From NCBI GenBank assembly GCA_963749535.1, contig CAVVNF010000028.1, forward strand, positions 14,561 to 78,560: a DNA stretch of 64,000 nucleotides, given 5' to 3'. The DNA is from Chersky-299 sp963749535. Lineage in GTDB: Bacteria; Actinomycetota; Thermoleophilia; RBG-16-64-13. Of this stretch, positions 1 to 11,197 are shown in pieces. Both the position numbers and the translations under genes were made by a program. Position 1 is the first letter of the stretch. Each line of letters starts with the position of its first letter. A model generated the notes under the pieces. It was not told where the DNA came from. It saw nothing but the letters and a program-made list of their open reading frames with translations, and did no database searches.

Positions 1-3000
1 CTCGTCTGGCGGGTACCGTCACCGTGCGGCGGATGGCCACGATAGGGTCGAGCACCGGACCCTGGGTGTTCGACAACGGCGACTGGTCCACGGCCCGTCG
101 AATGCCACCGGATTCGCCGCGGTCCTTCCCCGGCCTATGAACCGGGCCCGGTCGGTCTCGTACGAGGTATCTCCTCTGGGGGCACCCGGGACGGCCAGCA
201 GATGGAACATCCACGGCGATCTGCTCCTCGGGAGTCCGCCGGCGGCGCCGCTTGCAGAGGATGGCCCCGTGCTGCGGAAGAATCTCGGTCTGCACGAACA
301 GGTTGCTGAAAGCACGGTGGGCCAGGTCGGCGTTCACCGGTGCCATGACCACTTCCGCGTAACTCGTGACCTCGATCTCGCGGGCCTCTGAGGACAGATT
401 GGTGAGGGTGACGCGGCGGATCTCGACGTCGTCCTCCGGCGAGACGCTGATCTCGGTGTGTGCTTCGATGGCATTGATCGAGCCGGCGGTATTCGGCGCG
501 GGCCTGCACGAAGACCGCCTCGTACCGCTGGGCCTCTGCTCCGCGTCGGTTGGTACGCCGTCGACCAGTAGTCGCCCGATCGGCGATCGCGCAAATAGAT
601 GAACGTGCCGGAGCAATCGCAGGTGACATCCTCCCGCCAGCGCGTGACCGCCAGGTCGCGCCAGTGGCTGTAGCCGCCGCCCGCGTTCGTGACCATGACG
701 TGGTAGCTGGCCGTTCGAGAGCAGGTGGACCTCGGGCAGCGGCGTGTTCGGATCGGTAAGCACCCGGTGGATGGCGCCGCGTCTCGGCGGATACACGTGC
801 CCGGCCTCAGCGGTCTCGCCCTCCGCGGGATGAACGGTCACCGCGTGTTTGGGCACCCGCTCCTGAAGCAGCAACTCCGTGGTGCGCACCAACGGGTCCG
901 AAAGGAATCGGCGCTGCATGGGTCCATCGAGCAACGCGTGCTCGAGAGCCAGCAAACTCATCCCTTGATGGTGGGCCATGAAACAGCGCACAACTGCGTG
1001 GCTCGTCCCCGGGAGCATGCGCGATGGGGTGTAATCGATGGCCTCGTACAACCCGTAGTCACCGAGAAAGCCATCGGCCGTGAGTGTCTCCAGATTGCGA
1101 CACGCCTCGCGGGGGGCGACCGTCAAAGCGAGGGCGGTGGCGTAGGGCGCGATGACCAGATCCTCGGCGAGGCCGCGTCTTGAAACCCAACCCCGGGACG
1201 CCGAACGCCCGGTATTGGTAGACCTGATTCATGTCGACGGCGTTGTAGCACGACTCGGAGATACCCCAGGGCACATGGCGTTGCCGTCCATAATCGATCT
1301 GGCGCGAGACGGCGGCCCGGCAGGCTTGGTCCAGCAGGGTGTTCTCGATAGCTGGGCAGGAACAGTCGCGGCATGAGGTACTCGAACATCGAGCCGCTCC
1401 ACGAGATCAAGCTGATGTCGCCGCCATGGCTCGTGAGCAGGCGGCCGAGCGCGAACCAGTGCTTCTGGGGCACCTGGCCCTCCGCGATGAGCAGGAAACT
1501 CGTCAGGCGGGCTTCAGATGCCAGCAGGTCGTACCAGCCCGGATCCCGCCGCCGCTCGCCCATGTCGTAGCCGATGCTCAGCAGATCTCGGCGCCGGATC
1601 GTAGAGGAAATCGAAATCCATGGCCGCCAGGTCGTGGCACCGGGCGATCAGATCGTCGATTGCCCCAGCCGCTTCCGGGCCGCGGCCGCGCCGTCGACCG
1701 AGCGCACCGGCCGCCGCGGCCACGCCGGTCACTCGGGCCAACTGCGTCTGCCAAGCCGGCCAGCTCCCCAGGGTAGGGACCTTGCCGAAGTAGCGCGGAT
1801 TCGGGCACCAACGACCTCAGGTCGTCGCGAAATCTGCGGCATTGGCGGTGAAGCGCGTGCGCCCAGTAATGAAGCTCGGCCGCGTTCTTCGCCGATGGCG
1901 CCGCGACCAATTCCTTGGTGGCTCGGCAGAGCTCATCCAGCAGCGCTTGCGCGGCTGCCGGTGTTTCCCCCTCGCGGCGTCACGAGCGGAAGCGTGCTCT
2001 GCAAGGACTTGATCTGCTTCTCCACCTCGGGCGTCCACGGGCGACGGCAGTGTGCGGCCAGCGCCAGCAGCGTGTCCTCGATGCCTCGAAAGTCGCGGTC
2101 GCCCAGCACCGGCTGGTCTCTTCAGCTCGTTCAGGCCCGCGCGCAACGCGAGCAGGCTCCCGGCCAGATTGCCGCTGTCCACGGAAGAGACGTACTGCGG
2201 GTGGAGCGGAAGCAGGGTGCTGCGTGTCGTACCAGTTGTAGAAATGGCCGCGGAAGCGCTCGAGCTTCTCCATCGTCTTCAGAGCCCGGTCGGTCCTGCG
2301 CAAGAGCTCGCCGGCGGAGATGTATCCGAAATCGTGCGCCGCCAGATTTGCCAGAAGCGCCATGCCCATGTTCGTGGGGACGTGCGCGGCGGCGATGTTC
2401 GGAGACGGATACTCCTGGTAGTTGTCGGGCGGCAGCCAGTTGTGCTCGGGGCCGACAAAATCGGCGAAGAACCGCCACGTACGCCGGGCCAGCGTTCGCA
2501 GGAACGCCTGCTGTTGGACGCTCAAGTCCGCTGACGGCCGAGCGCAGCGGCCTGCTGATCCACCAGCCGACGATGGGCGACGACCAGCCAGAGCAGCAGC
2601 ACCGGGATCACGAACGGCCATCCGGCCATGCGGGTGCAGGCGCCACGGCCAGCACCACCGCCAGAACGATGGCCAGAAGTGGCGCCATCCACATCTCGAG
2701 AAGGAAACCGAGCGGCGTGCGCCGCGCGTTGCGGCGCCGATAGGACGGCATGTGCCACAGCATCAGTCCGCGGCGGGTAAAGAGCATCTTCACACCCGAG
2801 CGGAGGATGGCATCCAGGTAGACCAGCGCGTCGTATGGCAGAAGGACCAGCGTCAGCAGCGCCCGTATGAGCGGACGGATAGCCGACTTGCCCGTCAGCA
2901 CCAAGTGTACCGGCCATTCCCGTTCCTCGGGCTTTCGCACGAGCTCGATCGCGGTGGTCAGCAAGGGGGCAGGAACAGCACGCCCGCGACCAGCAAGGTC

Positions 3001-5760
3001 CCACAGCCACGCGGGCCCCGGGCCCCACAGCCATCCGCCCAGCAACAACGCGACAAGCGCCGCCGGCACGAGGCTGCGGCGCAGGTTGTCGAAAAGCTTC
3101 CAGACCGACAGCGGCGAGAGCGGATTCGGCCGCCGTTTTCCATCCGGCCCGGGCACGCGCGGGAAGCAGCCAGCCGGCAAGCTGCCAGTCGCCCCGTGTC
3201 CACCGGTGCCTCCGACTGGCCTCCATGGCATAGCTCGACCGGATGCTCCTCGATGAGGTCGACGTCCGTCACCAGTGCCGAGCGCGCATAGCCGCTTTCC
3301 AGGAGGTCGTGGCTGAGGATCAGGTTCTCCGGGAAACGTCCGTGGACGGCCTGCGAGAAGGCATCCACGTCGTAGATGCCTTTGCCGATGAACGAACCTT
3401 CGCCGAACAGATCCTGATAGACGTCGGAGATCTCGCGCGTGTACGGATCGATGCCCGCCTCGCCGGCGAACAGACGCGTGAACCGCGAACCGCTTGTGCT
3501 CGTGAGGCTGATCGGACGCGCGCGGCTGCAGGATCGCATACCCCTCGACCACGCGGCCCTTCTTGCGGGTCATACAGCGGCCGGTTGAGCGGATGAGCCA
3601 TGTTCCCGATGAGCGTGCGCGCCGCGTCGCGGGGCAGTTGCGTGTCGGTGTCGAGGGTGATGACGTAGCGGATCGACCCGAGGATCGGACCGATCGCCGA
3701 CGATGTCGGAGAATGCCGGACCTGCGAAGCTTGCCAAGTCCGGACTACTGCCGGACGCTGTCTCTCCAGACGGGCCCCGGCCGGACCCCGCGCTCCCCTT
3801 CCGAGCCGCTAGTAGAAGCGCGTTGAACTGCTCCAGCTTGCCGCGCTTGCGCTCCTAGCCCATCCACACCCGATCGTGCGGATTCCACACCCGGGGTCGG
3901 TGGAACAAATAGAAGATGCCCGGGCGGTCCTCGCTGTACGCATCATTGAGGGCCTCGATGCCGGCGCGGGCCAGGCTGATCAACTTCTCATCGCCGGGCT
4001 GGACCCGCTCCGAGGCGTCGGTGAAATCCGTCAGCAGGGCGAAGAAGAGATTAGGGTCGCGATTTCCCAGATAGCGTATCTCGAGCGCTTCCAGCAGGTC
4101 GGAAACGTCCTCCTCCTTGCCAAGAAGCGTCGGAACGACGACCATCGTTCGCTGATCGGCCGGGATGCCTTTGGAAAAGTCGAGCCGAGGCAGCACTCGA
4201 GGAGCAACCGTGATCGTGACCAGCATATTGACTATGGGAATGACCATCGCCGAAGCCGACACAAGTCCGACGATGGCGAAGAAGATGGACTAGCCGATAC
4301 CGTGGTCTAACGAGGCCACATAGGCGACCACGAAGGCCGCGGCCAGCGCGCTGAGCAGCAAGATCGGCGCAAGGTACAGGAACAGGCGAAAAGGTCGGCG
4401 CAGCCCGGGTGGCGCGCACCATGAGCGGCACCTTGCTGCCCATGGCCCGCTCGAGCGCGGGCCGGCCCTTGTTCGATGAGGTAGTAACCCACATGCGCCG
4501 CTGCGATCATGGCTGCCGTGCTGCTCGGCAGAAGCCTGCGCGAGAGCTATGGCCGCCCGGGCGGCATCCCGCTCGTTCTTGCAACTCCCTCGGGCCACGG
4601 CCTCGATGGCGTGCCGGTAGCGGTCGCGGGTGGGGAAATCCTGCGACGCATAGACTCCGGCCGGATCGAGGCGCAGAAGATGCTCGACGAGACTGAGCTC
4701 CTCGACGAACTTCCCCCAATCCATCGCGGAGATGAAACGCAGGCTCCCCACGCTGTTTGCGATGGAGATCTGGTCGGTCGCCGCCGTCCGGCTGGCCGCC
4801 TCCAGGAGTTGCACCGCGCTTACCCCCTGCTCGGAGAGCCGATGCTCCAGCCAGGTCTGGACGAACGAGCAGAGCCGGGCCCTGGCCTTGCAGCCGGGCG
4901 TAGAAGTCCTCCACGAACGGGGCGGTCAGCGGCACGTCGGCATCGGCGAACTCCGCGAGCACGTGGATGAGCTGTTTCGGGTCCGCTTCGGCCGCCGCCA
5001 GCATGCGGTCGGCCCAGGCGATGGCCGCGTCTCGCTCCTCTCGGCGGCGGGCGATCCGCACCCCCACGTGGCGGATGTTTTCGAGCAACGCCAGCCGCAG
5101 CATGATCGGAAAAGCCCACAACTCGCCCAGATTGAGCGGCTGAGCGGTCTGGTAGGCGGCGACGAAAGCGGCGGCGTTGTCCCGGTCGACCCGACCATCC
5201 TGATGGGAGATCAGATCCAGGGCCACAGTCGTAGATCCGCGGAAAACCGGCCGACGGGCCACGACCCAGCCGCGGAAGCTGCCGGCTGTACCGGCGCGGC
5301 AGATCCCGGCGGGCCACGGCGATCTGCTGCTCGATGAGATAGAAGTTGTCGAGCAGCCAGGCCTCTGCCGGCATGACCCGCTCTCCTGCCATGGTGGCGG
5401 CGGTCACCAGCGTCGTACGCGGCGAAGAGCGCTGCGCTCGTTCTCGGCCAGCCGGTGAAGCAGCTTGTCGCGCCCTCGGCGTCGATCGATAAGGTGGACG
5501 CTCCCGAGCGCCACGGCGCAATGCTTCAACTGGTCGACGCTGAGTAATTCCGAACGCATCGGTTCGGAATCGAGGTCGGCGTGGTACCGATCTCGCTGCT
5601 GCGCCGAGGATTCGAGGCTTCTGGGAGCTATGGGATACCCCTTTCGCCGCGCACGGCGCCAGGATCTATACGTTCTGGAGTCTTTGTTACCCGCATCTGC
5701 CTCTGGTGAGTCCCTGATCGGCGAACGGCGGGCTAGAATCAAGAGGCCTGCGGGCTCCAC
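1..5760 (-). pseudogene. Cyclic beta-1,2-glucan synthase (NdvB/Cgs-like), broken and cut by the window edge
   Basis: Family members are very large inner-membrane proteins that make cyclic beta-1,2-glucans. Recognisable pieces run in family order on the minus strand but in alternating frames. They are an N-terminal helical region (about 5760-4290), membrane segments, the glycosyltransferase region (about 4260-3240, with WNPHDRVWMG and FGEGSFIGKGIYDVDAFSQA), further membrane segments (about 3100-2700), a glucoamylase-like region (about 2560-1900, NYQEYPSPNIAAAHVPTNMG) and the start of the GH94 phosphorylase-like part (VMVTNAGGGYSHW, about 700). At 3855-3857 there is an in-frame TAG where the family context (WMG-x-ERKRGKL) would have an aromatic residue. 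At least eight frame changes plus this stop make a working product very unlikely unless the assembly is poor. The family is best known from proteobacteria, so transfer is possible. The 3' part lies beyond base 1. Confidence 0.8.
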
Positions 5761-5980
5761 GGCGCAAAGGCCTGGCCGACGGTTCGAATCAGCCGCAGTG
5801 GCCGAAGCTGCGGGTCACGTACCTTTGTACCACGTCTCGTTCCTTTTCAGCGTTAATCGTCCTCCAAATGCCGCGCCGTCTTCCGATACCGACCCGCGCC
5901 TCGCGAGCCACGCGGCTTGAGACGTCCGGCATTGGGGTAGACCGCACCTGAATCCCTGTGGAACGAGGAGGAAATTAGAG

Positions 5981-6154
5981 ATGCAGAAGTGGATCTGTCA
6001 GGTATGTGACTACATCTACGATCCGGACAAAGGCGACCCGACGCAGGATATACCGCCTGGGACACCCTTCGAGGATCTTCCCGACGACTGGCAATGCCCG
6101 GATTGCGGGGTAGGAAAAGAGGACTTCGAGCCTGACCTCGACGCGGAGCTCTAG
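5981..6154 (+). CDS. Rubredoxin
   Basis: A 57-residue one-iron electron carrier of the cytoplasm. The two knuckles are visible: CQVCDYIYDPDKGDP at residues 6-20 and CPDCGVGKEDFEPD near residue 39, giving the four Cys ligands of the Fe(SCys)4 site. The conserved aromatic and Pro-Gly core (PPGTPFEDLPDDW) is also present. The start is fixed by a strong ribosome-binding site, GAGGAGGAA, ending about 8 bases before the ATG. It stands alone between the broken glucan synthase and convergent minus-strand genes, so its partner is unknown. Rubredoxins commonly serve oxygen or superoxide reductases, or act as general low-potential carriers in anaerobes. Confidence 0.95.
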   Translation: MQKWICQVCDYIYDPDKGDPTQDIPPGTPFEDLPDDWQCPDCGVGKEDFEPDLDAEL

Positions 6155-6262
6155 TCAGGCAGCCGGAGCTGCTCTCCGGTTCATTGCGCTACTTCATCGT
6201 GGGGTGGCGACCCGCTTCAGCCTCAAACCGTGGGTCGGCCGCGGAGCCGGCCGGCTGACGCG

Positions 6263-6652
6263 TCAGGCTCCGGCTCCATCCTCGAACTCGGCGATAACGG
6301 GCTGGGCTGCCCGGAATGCCTCCATCCCGGAGGGCATGCCGGCGTAGACCGCGCATTGCAGGAAGACCTCTTTGATCTCTTGCACCGAGCACCCGTTCCG
6401 AAGGGCGCCTCGGGTATGCGCCTTGAGTTCCGTGTACTTGTTCGTCGAGGCGAGGATGGCCAGAGTCACAAGGCTTCGGGTCTTGCGCTCGAGCCCAGGC
6501 CTGGTCCAGACCACGCCCCACGCCTGCTCGGTGGCGAAGTCCTGTATCTCCATCGTAAATGCGTCGGCTGTGGCCAGGGATTTATCGACATGCTCGCTGC
6601 CGAGGACTTCCCGCCTCGTTTGCAGACCGTTCTCGTATCTCTCACTGTGCAT
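6263..6652 (-). CDS. Carboxymuconolactone decarboxylase family protein (PcaC-like)
   Basis: 129 residues, the usual length for the single-domain PcaC type. The core WTRPGLERKTRSLVTLAIL, then HTRGALRNGCS and EIKEVFLQCAVYAGMP, follows the 4-carboxymuconolactone decarboxylase pattern. Residues lining the pocket (Glu in ELKAHTRGA, His, Cys) are kept. True PcaC works in protocatechuate degradation, but no other pca gene is present here, so the substrate is open. Many relatives are peroxidase-like or of unknown role. The start ATG follows AGGAGGATCCG. It lies downstream of a CocE-type hydrolase gene, with 130 bases between. A longer CMD-fold protein occurs at 60572-61022 but is not a close copy. 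Confidence 0.85.
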   Translation of the reverse strand: MHSERYENGLQTRREVLGSEHVDKSLATADAFTMEIQDFATEQAWGVVWTRPGLERKTRSLVTLAILASTNKYTELKAHTRGALRNGCSVQEIKEVFLQCAVYAGMPSGMEAFRAAQPVIAEFEDGAGA

Positions 6653-6782
6653 CGGATCCTCCTCGTTCGCAGTTCAGAAACTCCCCCTTCATCGTGCATC
6701 GCTGGCGGACCTACCGGCGGGCCCAGTGCTAGGGTCACCGGCGGGTCTTTCGAAGGGCGCACTGCCAGGGCCGGCGACATGC

Positions 6783-8545
6783 TTACCCGCGAGACCATCG
6801 CCGGGGGTCCCCGATAGGGATGACGGGCAGCAAGAGGGACGAGGGATGGCGGGCATCGTGGTAGACCTTGTGGAGCACGGTCTTGCTGCTGCACACGTGG
6901 TTCGCGATGTACTCCACGTTCGTCTCACCTGCGACGCCCGTGCTCAAGTCCAGGCTCGTTATGTCCAAACAGATGCGGTGCCCCTTTTCGAATAGGTTGG
7001 CGGAGGAGAGGATCTCTATCTGATACTCGGTCACCTCGCCGGGCACCACCGGGAGTTGGGCCTCTCGGGTCAGTGGGTGCCAGGGAGCCCACGGTGTGGA
7101 TCTCGCCGGATCCACAGCTCGGTGGGAAGCCTTCAACCAGCCCCTCGTCAACTCCCGCTCGGGTAGACCGCCGGGAACGGACCGTTCTCCCTCCCGCGCG
7201 GTCTGGACGGAGACGTCGGGGCCCACATCCTTGAGGACCACGATCCAGTTGGTGTCGTCCTGGTCGATGGAGGCGTGAAGCGTCAGGGACGCCGGCCCAA
7301 TGACCAGGGTGTCCTCCGCGAGGGGCGCAGTCATGTAACGGAGGCGCTCTATCTTCATGGTCTGAGTGGGAGGCATCTGAACGAAAGAGTCCGGCGGACT
7401 GTCGATGTAGGTCTGATCGGCCGACAGGGGCGGCTCGGTCCTCAAGCGTTCCCAGCTATCAGGTAGAACCGGGTCCATTGCGTCTCCGGCAACGGCCAGT
7501 CCTCGGCATGACGCCACTTGTTGGCGCCCATGACCCAGATCTTGACCGGAGGTTCGTCCATGATGCCTGTGTCGATGCCCTTGAGCCAGTAGTCGTACCA
7601 TCGGAGTATCTCGTCGTGGTACTCGTGGAATGGACGCTCCAAGTGCGCCGGGCCCGTGAACAGGAACTTCTTGGGAACGTCATGGACGTTCTGGAACCAG
7701 TGCTGCGCGCCCTGCAGATGGAGCTTGTAGGTGTAGGCGTAGCCACCCGCGCCGGTATAGAAAGGAACCTTGATCTTGGCGAAGGTCTCCTCGGCGCGCG
7801 TGACGTTCTCTTCCCTGTCGTAGGGGTCGACGAGGGCCCGGTAGAGCACCGGATCCCGCTGCCCCTTCATGGTCAATATGTTCCACAGGTTTGCGTACAT
7901 CATGTAGTCGGGATGGTTGATGGCCCATTCCCACTTGGTCTCTTCCTCGGGACTCAAGGTGGGAGGTCGGTCCAGGGTGCCGTGAGCTACGTTGAAGAGG
8001 CCGAGGTGGTACTCCATGGTTTGGATGACGCCCCCAGGATGTCTCTCGCGAAAGCCTCCCATCCCCCCATACGCGCCACACGCGTCGTAGGGGAATATGG
8101 CCTTCAGATGCGGCGGCTGCTGCGCCGCCGCCCGCCACTGCTCGCCGGCGTAGGCCGAGATTCCCACCATGCCCACGTTGCCGTCGCACCAGGGCTGGGA
8201 GGCGATCCACTCGATCATGTCGTAGTGGTCCCAAACGTCCTGGCCCGCAGCGCCTTCCGATTTGCCCACGCCGCGGAGCTGGGCGACCACGTGAACGTAG
8301 CCGTTGGCGACGAAGCGCCGGCTGTCGCCGGCCTCGATCACGCCGTACCACATAGAACTCCAAGCCGGTTGCGCGCTGAGGCTCGCGGCGATCTCCGGAC
8401 GCTGCAGGTCTTTGTTGTGGCGAGCGCAGGTGTAGAGCGCCGGGAATCTCCCCGGAGCTTCGGGCCGGTATATGTCGGCGGCTATCCGCACCCCATCCCG
8501 CATGACGACCATCACATCGCGTTCCTGAAGCATGTTCTCGTACAT
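6783..8545 (-). CDS. CocE/NonD (X-Pro dipeptidyl-peptidase S15-like) hydrolase, one frameshift
   Basis: An alpha/beta-hydrolase of the CocE/NonD group, about 588 residues when repaired. The N-terminal S15-type domain has the nucleophile motif GMVGISAYAGEQW (Ser in GISAYAG) and the neighbourhood QLRGVGKSEG. The C-terminal jelly-roll (PepX_C) domain is read in another frame, starting at WERLRTEPPLSADQTY. The junction is at about 7460, where one base seems to be missing. Without repair the catalytic part would end after 367 residues. The start ATG has an AGGAGAGC site upstream. Family members cleave esters, amides or N-terminal X-Pro bonds, and the substrate cannot be told from sequence. It is last in a run with the LarA-like, DMT permease and transhydrogenase genes. 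A second, intact member lies at 12780-14567. Confidence 0.8.
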
Positions 8546-8567
8546 CGACGCTCTCCTTCAGGTAGAT

Positions 8568-9968
8568 CTAGTCCTTCTTTGCGGGTATCCCGGAGGGGCC
8601 GGCACGGAGATATGCGACCGTCGGCGTAGCGCCCGCACACGACAGCGATTCTCTACACGCGAGGTCCACGGCTTCCTCGACGAAAGCGCCCACTTGCCGG
8701 GCGGGATCGAGATCGCCGAGACAGGCCCGCAGACCGCTCACATCGGCGCATGGAATTGCGCAATAGTCCTGAGGCGCCGTCTGAGGGCTGAAATACAAGA
8801 AGTTGGCCGGCGGAATCCGGCGGAAGATCCTGGCCCACATCTGCGCCTGCCATTGGTCGGGGGTAAAGGTCCACTCCGGGCTCTGGATCAAGCGTTCGAA
8901 AGCGTTCGGTCCGATGGACTTGAGCAAGACCATCAGCTCCCGGTAGCACTCGCTCCCGATGGGGTCCGGGTCGGGCGTATCAGCGACCACGATCACGTGG
9001 CCACCTTCCTTCACCATGTTCGCGGCAATACTGGCAGCCTTGCAGGCCTGGTAGTGGTTCACGCCAACCTCACCCGCGTGTGTGACGACGATGTCGTACT
9101 CGCCCCGAAAAGGGAACTCGGCGAAGCTCCGCACATGCTCGCTTGCGGCACCGTGGGCTTTCTCCATGTCCCCCGCGAAGACTCCGACCACCGCCCCGTC
9201 ATCCCGGGCGGTGACGTTGACGATGAAGTCGGCCGGGACCATCCTGGCGATCTCGAGCGCCAGTTGGTGGCAGGGATTTCCCGCGAGATTGAGATCTCTG
9301 GCGAGCGGATCAGCCAGAACCTTCGGGCCGTGGAACTCTCGTATGCTGCTTATTCCCAGAAGGCCAGGACAGATGCTCTTCCTGCCGCCGGACGTCCCGG
9401 CCATGAAATGGCTCTCGACCAGCCCGGTGAGAATCTTGAGATCCGCGTCCGCGTAGACTCGGTTCATGAGCACGTCGATGCCACTGCTTGTCCGTCCCAC
9501 CCGATCCAGCGCACCGCGGTCGAATGCATCGTGACACTCGATGCTCACCCCTGAACGGATGACCCTCTCGTCGAACATCGCTTCCATTTCGCCGGCTGTA
9601 GGCGACCGGTGAGTGCCCGACGCTACGAGAACGGTGACATTGGCTGACAAGAACCCCGAGTCGAGCAACTCCCGCACGATCGGCCAGAGGACGCCTGAGG
9701 GGCCTGTGTAAGGAACGGGCCGGGTGTTGTCGGAGACCACTATGACCGCCGAGGCATTCTCGTTCTCTCTCAGCTTCCCGGTGCAGGTCGCGGAAAGCGA
9801 TTGGCTTCCGATAGGCGCCGCCAGGGCGTCGCTCAGAGCGCGCTGAACGTCCGGCAGTGGGTCGGCTTCTTCCGGTCCCAGGATCACGGTCTCTACCGGC
9901 AGGGTGAACCGCGTGCTGAGTGACCTCAGCGAAAGCTGGACGACGGTCGGTCGGTCTGAGCTGCTCAC
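8568..9968 (-). CDS. LarA-like (lactate racemase domain, DUF2088) protein 1
   Basis: 466 residues. LarA racemises lactate with a covalently bound nickel-pincer nucleotide. Its key residues in Lactiplantibacillus are His108, Lys184 and His200. Here His120 (in GTHR), Lys197 (in GGRKSICPG) and His213 (EFHG) keep nearly the same spacing (77 and 16, against 76 and 16). The N-terminal VVSDNTRPVP motif is also typical. I see no larB, larC or larE in the window, so cofactor supply must come from elsewhere. The GTG start overlaps the stop of the DMT permease gene by four bases (GTGA), suggesting translational coupling. Many LarA homologues act on 2-hydroxy acids other than lactate. The transhydrogenase upstream, which makes a 2-hydroxy acid, is a plausible functional neighbour. 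Confidence 0.85.
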   Translation of the reverse strand: MSSSDRPTVVQLSLRSLSTRFTLPVETVILGPEEADPLPDVQRALSDALAAPIGSQSLSATCTGKLRENENASAVIVVSDNTRPVPYTGPSGVLWPIVRELLDSGFLSANVTVLVASGTHRSPTAGEMEAMFDERVIRSGVSIECHDAFDRGALDRVGRTSSGIDVLMNRVYADADLKILTGLVESHFMAGTSGGRKSICPGLLGISSIREFHGPKVLADPLARDLNLAGNPCHQLALEIARMVPADFIVNVTARDDGAVVGVFAGDMEKAHGAASEHVRSFAEFPFRGEYDIVVTHAGEVGVNHYQACKAASIAANMVKEGGHVIVVADTPDPDPIGSECYRELMVLLKSIGPNAFERLIQSPEWTFTPDQWQAQMWARIFRRIPPANFLYFSPQTAPQDYCAIPCADVSGLRACLGDLDPARQVGAFVEEAVDLACRESLSCAGATPTVAYLRAGPSGIPAKKD

Positions 9969-11044
9969 GGCCCGGCTACCTCCTCCGCGCCGTCGGCGTC
10001 CCGCTTTGCACTGTAACGAGGAATGATCGCACGCACAGTCATCAGTATGAGGGCACCCACCACGAGCGCCATGCCCGCTGCTTCACTCGACCCCGGCCGC
10101 TCCCCCAGTTGGATCCAAGCGGCAAGCACTCCGATGACCGGCGCGGCGAGGCTGCCTATCCCTGCGCGACCGGCGGGAAGCTTGTGTAGGAAGTAGAGCC
10201 ACAAGACCCAACCCACCGCGTTGGCCAGAATGACATTGAAGGCCAGGGCCCATATGAAGGTCCCCGACCAGACGGGCCCTCCGTGGGCCGCGAGAACAGC
10301 GATAAGAATGAGCGGTAGGGAACCGAGCAGCATCTGCCACGCGGTGAGAGACAGAAGGTCCACTTCATGGCGCCGGCGAAGGATCTTGGCGACCACTGCG
10401 CTGGCCGCCCAGCAGAACCCGCCGGCCACGGCGAGGAAGCTGCTGAAACCCCCGTTCAGATGCCACGGCGTCAGGATGAGGATCAGCCCACAGAAGGCAG
10501 CCCCCACTGCCACCCACTGGAGATCGTGGAGCCTTTCACCGAGCACGATCCAGGCCATGAGCAGCAGCCAGAACGGCATGGTATAGACGAGCACGGACGT
10601 CTTGCCCGCCCCCCCGCTCACGAGCGCCCACATCACCAAGCCCACAAAGCCGGTGGTCTGCAGGAGGCCCAGCGCGAGAGTCAGACCGAGGGCTTTCGGC
10701 CTGAGTGGCTTCCGCAGGATGGGTAGCAACACGAACAGCGTAACAGCGCCGAGAAAGCTTCGCAGGGCCGCGAAGGTGAACGGCTGCGAGTATCGCAAAC
10801 CCTGCTTCATGACCACCCAGTTGTACCCCCAGATAAGGGCCAGCAAGGCCAACGCCAGGAGCGGGAGGTAGCCGGTGATGCCACTGGGAGTCCGCCCCGT
10901 GGACGCCTTTTCGGTGGACGCCTTTTCGGTGGGCACCTTCACAGCGGGCGACTCTACGGCGGGCGCCTCCACGGACTGGCTGTCTGCGACGCGAGGTGAG
11001 CCCGGCAAGAGCGGCCCGGCTTCTCGTTCTGCGTTCCTCGTCAC
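9965..11044 (-). CDS. EamA/DMT-family transporter
   Basis: 359 residues with about ten hydrophobic segments in two EamA repeats, typical of drug/metabolite exporters of the inner membrane. Segments such as LLALALLALIWGYNWVVM and VIGVLAAWIQLGERP, with the conserved WI-LGER ends of each half, support this. I chose the GTG at 11044 because AGGAG lies five bases upstream; longer reading frames reach 11191 but have no such site. The first 50 residues are a hydrophilic leader with two near-identical copies of a TEKAS unit encoded by a 15-bp direct repeat (10898-10927). Its 3' end overlaps the larA-like gene, so it may move the substrate or product of that enzyme, such as a hydroxy or amino acid. 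Confidence 0.85.
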   Translation of the reverse strand: MTRNAEREAGPLLPGSPRVADSQSVEAPAVESPAVKVPTEKASTEKASTGRTPSGITGYLPLLALALLALIWGYNWVVMKQGLRYSQPFTFAALRSFLGAVTLFVLLPILRKPLRPKALGLTLALGLLQTTGFVGLVMWALVSGGAGKTSVLVYTMPFWLLLMAWIVLGERLHDLQWVAVGAAFCGLILILTPWHLNGGFSSFLAVAGGFCWAASAVVAKILRRRHEVDLLSLTAWQMLLGSLPLILIAVLAAHGGPVWSGTFIWALAFNVILANAVGWVLWLYFLHKLPAGRAGIGSLAAPVIGVLAAWIQLGERPGSSEAAGMALVVGALILMTVRAIIPRYSAKRDADGAEEVAGP

Positions 11045-11197
11045 TCGGCTCCTCTCTCGATGACCCCCAGCCGTGCTGCCCGCCCGGCGCGGAGCTGCCG
11101 GCGCGCCCGGCCACGTCGGCATCGCTCCACGATCCGGTTGCCTGAACAGCCGCGATTCCGCTCCACTGCGCGGGCGCGAGCCCGGTCTCACGCGAGA

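Noticed and set aside
7478..9554. Long plus-strand open frames opposite the CocE and LarA-like genes
   Set aside because: They are shadows of the minus-strand genes, without ribosome-binding sites or motifs.
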